From Bathynomus jamesi (lineage: Eukaryota > Arthropoda > Malacostraca > Isopoda > Cirolanidae), in NCBI GenBank assembly GCA_023014485.1, contig JAJOZX010005791.1, positions 124,001 to 188,000 on the forward strand: a stretch of DNA of 64,000 nt, in the 5' to 3' direction. Shown here in pieces: positions 62,960 through 64,000 of this stretch. Position 1 is the stretch's first letter. Every line of letters begins with the position of its first letter. Both the position numbers and the translations under genes were made by a program. The notes under the pieces were generated by a model, which did no database searches, had not been told where the DNA came from, and was given only the letters and a program-made list of their open reading frames with translations.

Positions 62960-64000
62960 TTTTTTTCAAAGTATGACCGCTCATGGCCACCAAAAGAAAG
63001 GTGGATAGCAGAGAGAACACAGGACGAAGACTATGGAACAGCGAACGGAAATGAACAATAGACGGGAGGGAACAGATACGGAAAAATCATAGCGGAGTCA
63101 CAGCCGGTAAAGAAGTCGGGAACGAAAGGAGGAGAACAACCCGGTTACCGAAAAGTAGGGACCTTCAGCTAGAATAGCGCCAAGCCTATCACAAGGCCCG
63201 ACGCTCACCAAAAAGGGAAAATATTCAGCGCGCAGCGCAGAGTAAAGCGGACACTCCACCAGGAGGTGGGCAACTGTAAGTGGAACGTTACAAGTGGGAC
63301 ATCGGGGCACCCGATCCCCGGCCATCAAATAGCCATGCGTCAGGTGGGTGTGGCCAATACGGAGGCGGGCCAGAGCCACCTTCTTATGGCGCGACCGATG
63401 GAAGGAAGAGGCCCAACATCCCAATTTGGGCTTAATCTTGCAGTTTGTTATTTGTAGCGCCATCCCAGCGACTTTGCCACCGGGAGCGTAAAAACCTACG
63501 AAAACCAGGGATGTAATCGGAAAAGGGGAGGGACACGGGTAAAACCTGTAGTCGGCACGCGGAACGGGCAGCTTGATCGGCAGCCTCATTTCCAGCCACA
63601 TTAACATGTGACAAGGATATGGCACAGTAACTGGATATGTCGGACCAGTGGTGGACGGGGTTGAAACACTCCAAGCCATCCAGGGCACTGCGGGAATCCG
63701 AATAGATGACAAACGACTCATCCGGATACTCCCGCACCACCTCCAGAGCGCTCAGAATGGCATAGAGCTCCGCCGTGAAAACGGAAGCCTCATCAGGGAG
63801 GCGGGTACATCGGGGCGCAAGGGCAGACGACTGGGGAACAGCCGCAGCCCCAACGCCCCCCGACGACCTCGAGCCATCTGTGAAGATCACGCTGCATGCT
63901 GAAGGAACAGACCGAAGCAAGGCAGAGTCAGAATCGGCCCTGCGAACGGGGCGCAACGCCCTACAGCATGCAACAGGGGTGCTCTCCCAAGGTGAAACAC
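62960..64000 (-). mobile_element. RNase H-bearing LINE (I-group-like), 3' part
   Basis: Minus-strand element entering from beyond the window end. It contains RNase H, a C-terminal zinc-knuckle-like region, a short 3' UTR and an A-rich end before (TA)n at about 62,944-62,960. GC content is distinctly higher than its surroundings. Confidence 0.8.
63098..63999 (-). pseudogene. LINE ORF2 C-terminus: RNase H and CCHC-like tail (frame break, partial)
   Basis: The first frame (to 63,432) shows RNase H motifs: 'VIFTDGSRSSGGVGAA' (Asp), 'SVFTAELYAILSALEVV' (Glu), 'VIYSDSRSALDGL' (Asp) and 'HVNVAGNEAADQAAR' (Asp). The usual 'WxPGH' before the last is missing, which indicates a small deletion. After a frame break near 63,435 the other frame gives 'HKKVALARLRIGHTHLTHGYLM' and 'CPTCNVPLTVAHLLVECPLY' (C-C-H-C pattern), ending at 63,098. 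Typical of LINEs with an RNase H domain; the clade is not certain. Confidence 0.82.

Overview
This is eukaryotic nuclear DNA from an invertebrate, most probably an arthropod. I cannot place it more precisely; the density of (TA)n, (CA)n and (GTT)n arrays and the SINE load would suit a crustacean or chelicerate as well as an insect. Only one host gene is visible. It lies on the + strand from about 20.2 to 45.8 kb and encodes a very large coiled-coil protein of the golgin type, with lava lamp as the best guess. Nine coding exons can be placed with consensus splice sites and matching phases. Almost everything else is mobile DNA, in layers.

Layout: 0.85-3.9 kb holds decayed CR1-type LINE pieces with two hAT MITEs and an inverted 3' UTR copy nested in them. 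A tRNA-derived SINE follows at 4.55-4.77 kb, and 4.79-6.83 kb is a non-autonomous element with about 475 bp LTRs. A Tigger relic lies at 7.1-7.35 kb. From 7.68 to 11.69 kb there is a decayed DNA transposon of a family I describe only by its motifs (HWD / DTTAxNTG / ACRHHI), preceded by seven copies of a 14-bp word. A SINE (11.7-12.0 kb) and a Penelope-like element (12.07-14.07 kb) come next, the latter flanked by inverted copies of a short terminal sequence with a hammerhead-like motif. MITEs and a hAT relic follow. At 16.3 kb there is a 187-bp palindrome with two hammerhead-like cores, and at 16.87-19.14 kb a DNA transposon with long inverted ends beginning CAC.

The golgin gene starts at 20,212. 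Intron 1 (9.3 kb) contains a Tigger deletion derivative, a SINE, two decayed hAT transposases, microsatellites and an intact Tc1 (DD34E). Exon 3 (5.2 kb) and exon 4 (2.0 kb) code almost continuous coiled coil. They are interrupted by eight apparent frameshifts, all equal to a missing single base and mostly at homopolymers, so assembly error is more likely than gene death. Later introns carry a diverged tandem array, a 5S-derived SINE, foldback elements and a decayed duplicate of an exon.

Downstream there is a DD37E mariner-type element (46.5-47.8 kb) and a young CR1 LINE with esterase-type ORF1 and EN-RT ORF2 (48.26-52.18 kb, minus). A 5'-truncated sister copy on the plus strand (55.09-56.62 kb) is 100% identical in protein and has landed inside a foldback MITE. 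A second copy of the HWD/CRHH transposon lies at 56.67-59.17 kb, and 59.2-62 kb is AT-rich with no gene seen. The window ends in the RNase H and C-terminal part of another LINE (minus).

The host gene and the transposons do not form a pathway. The useful signals are the gene model, the strong evidence for base-deletion errors in the assembly, and several poorly described repeat families with their boundaries.
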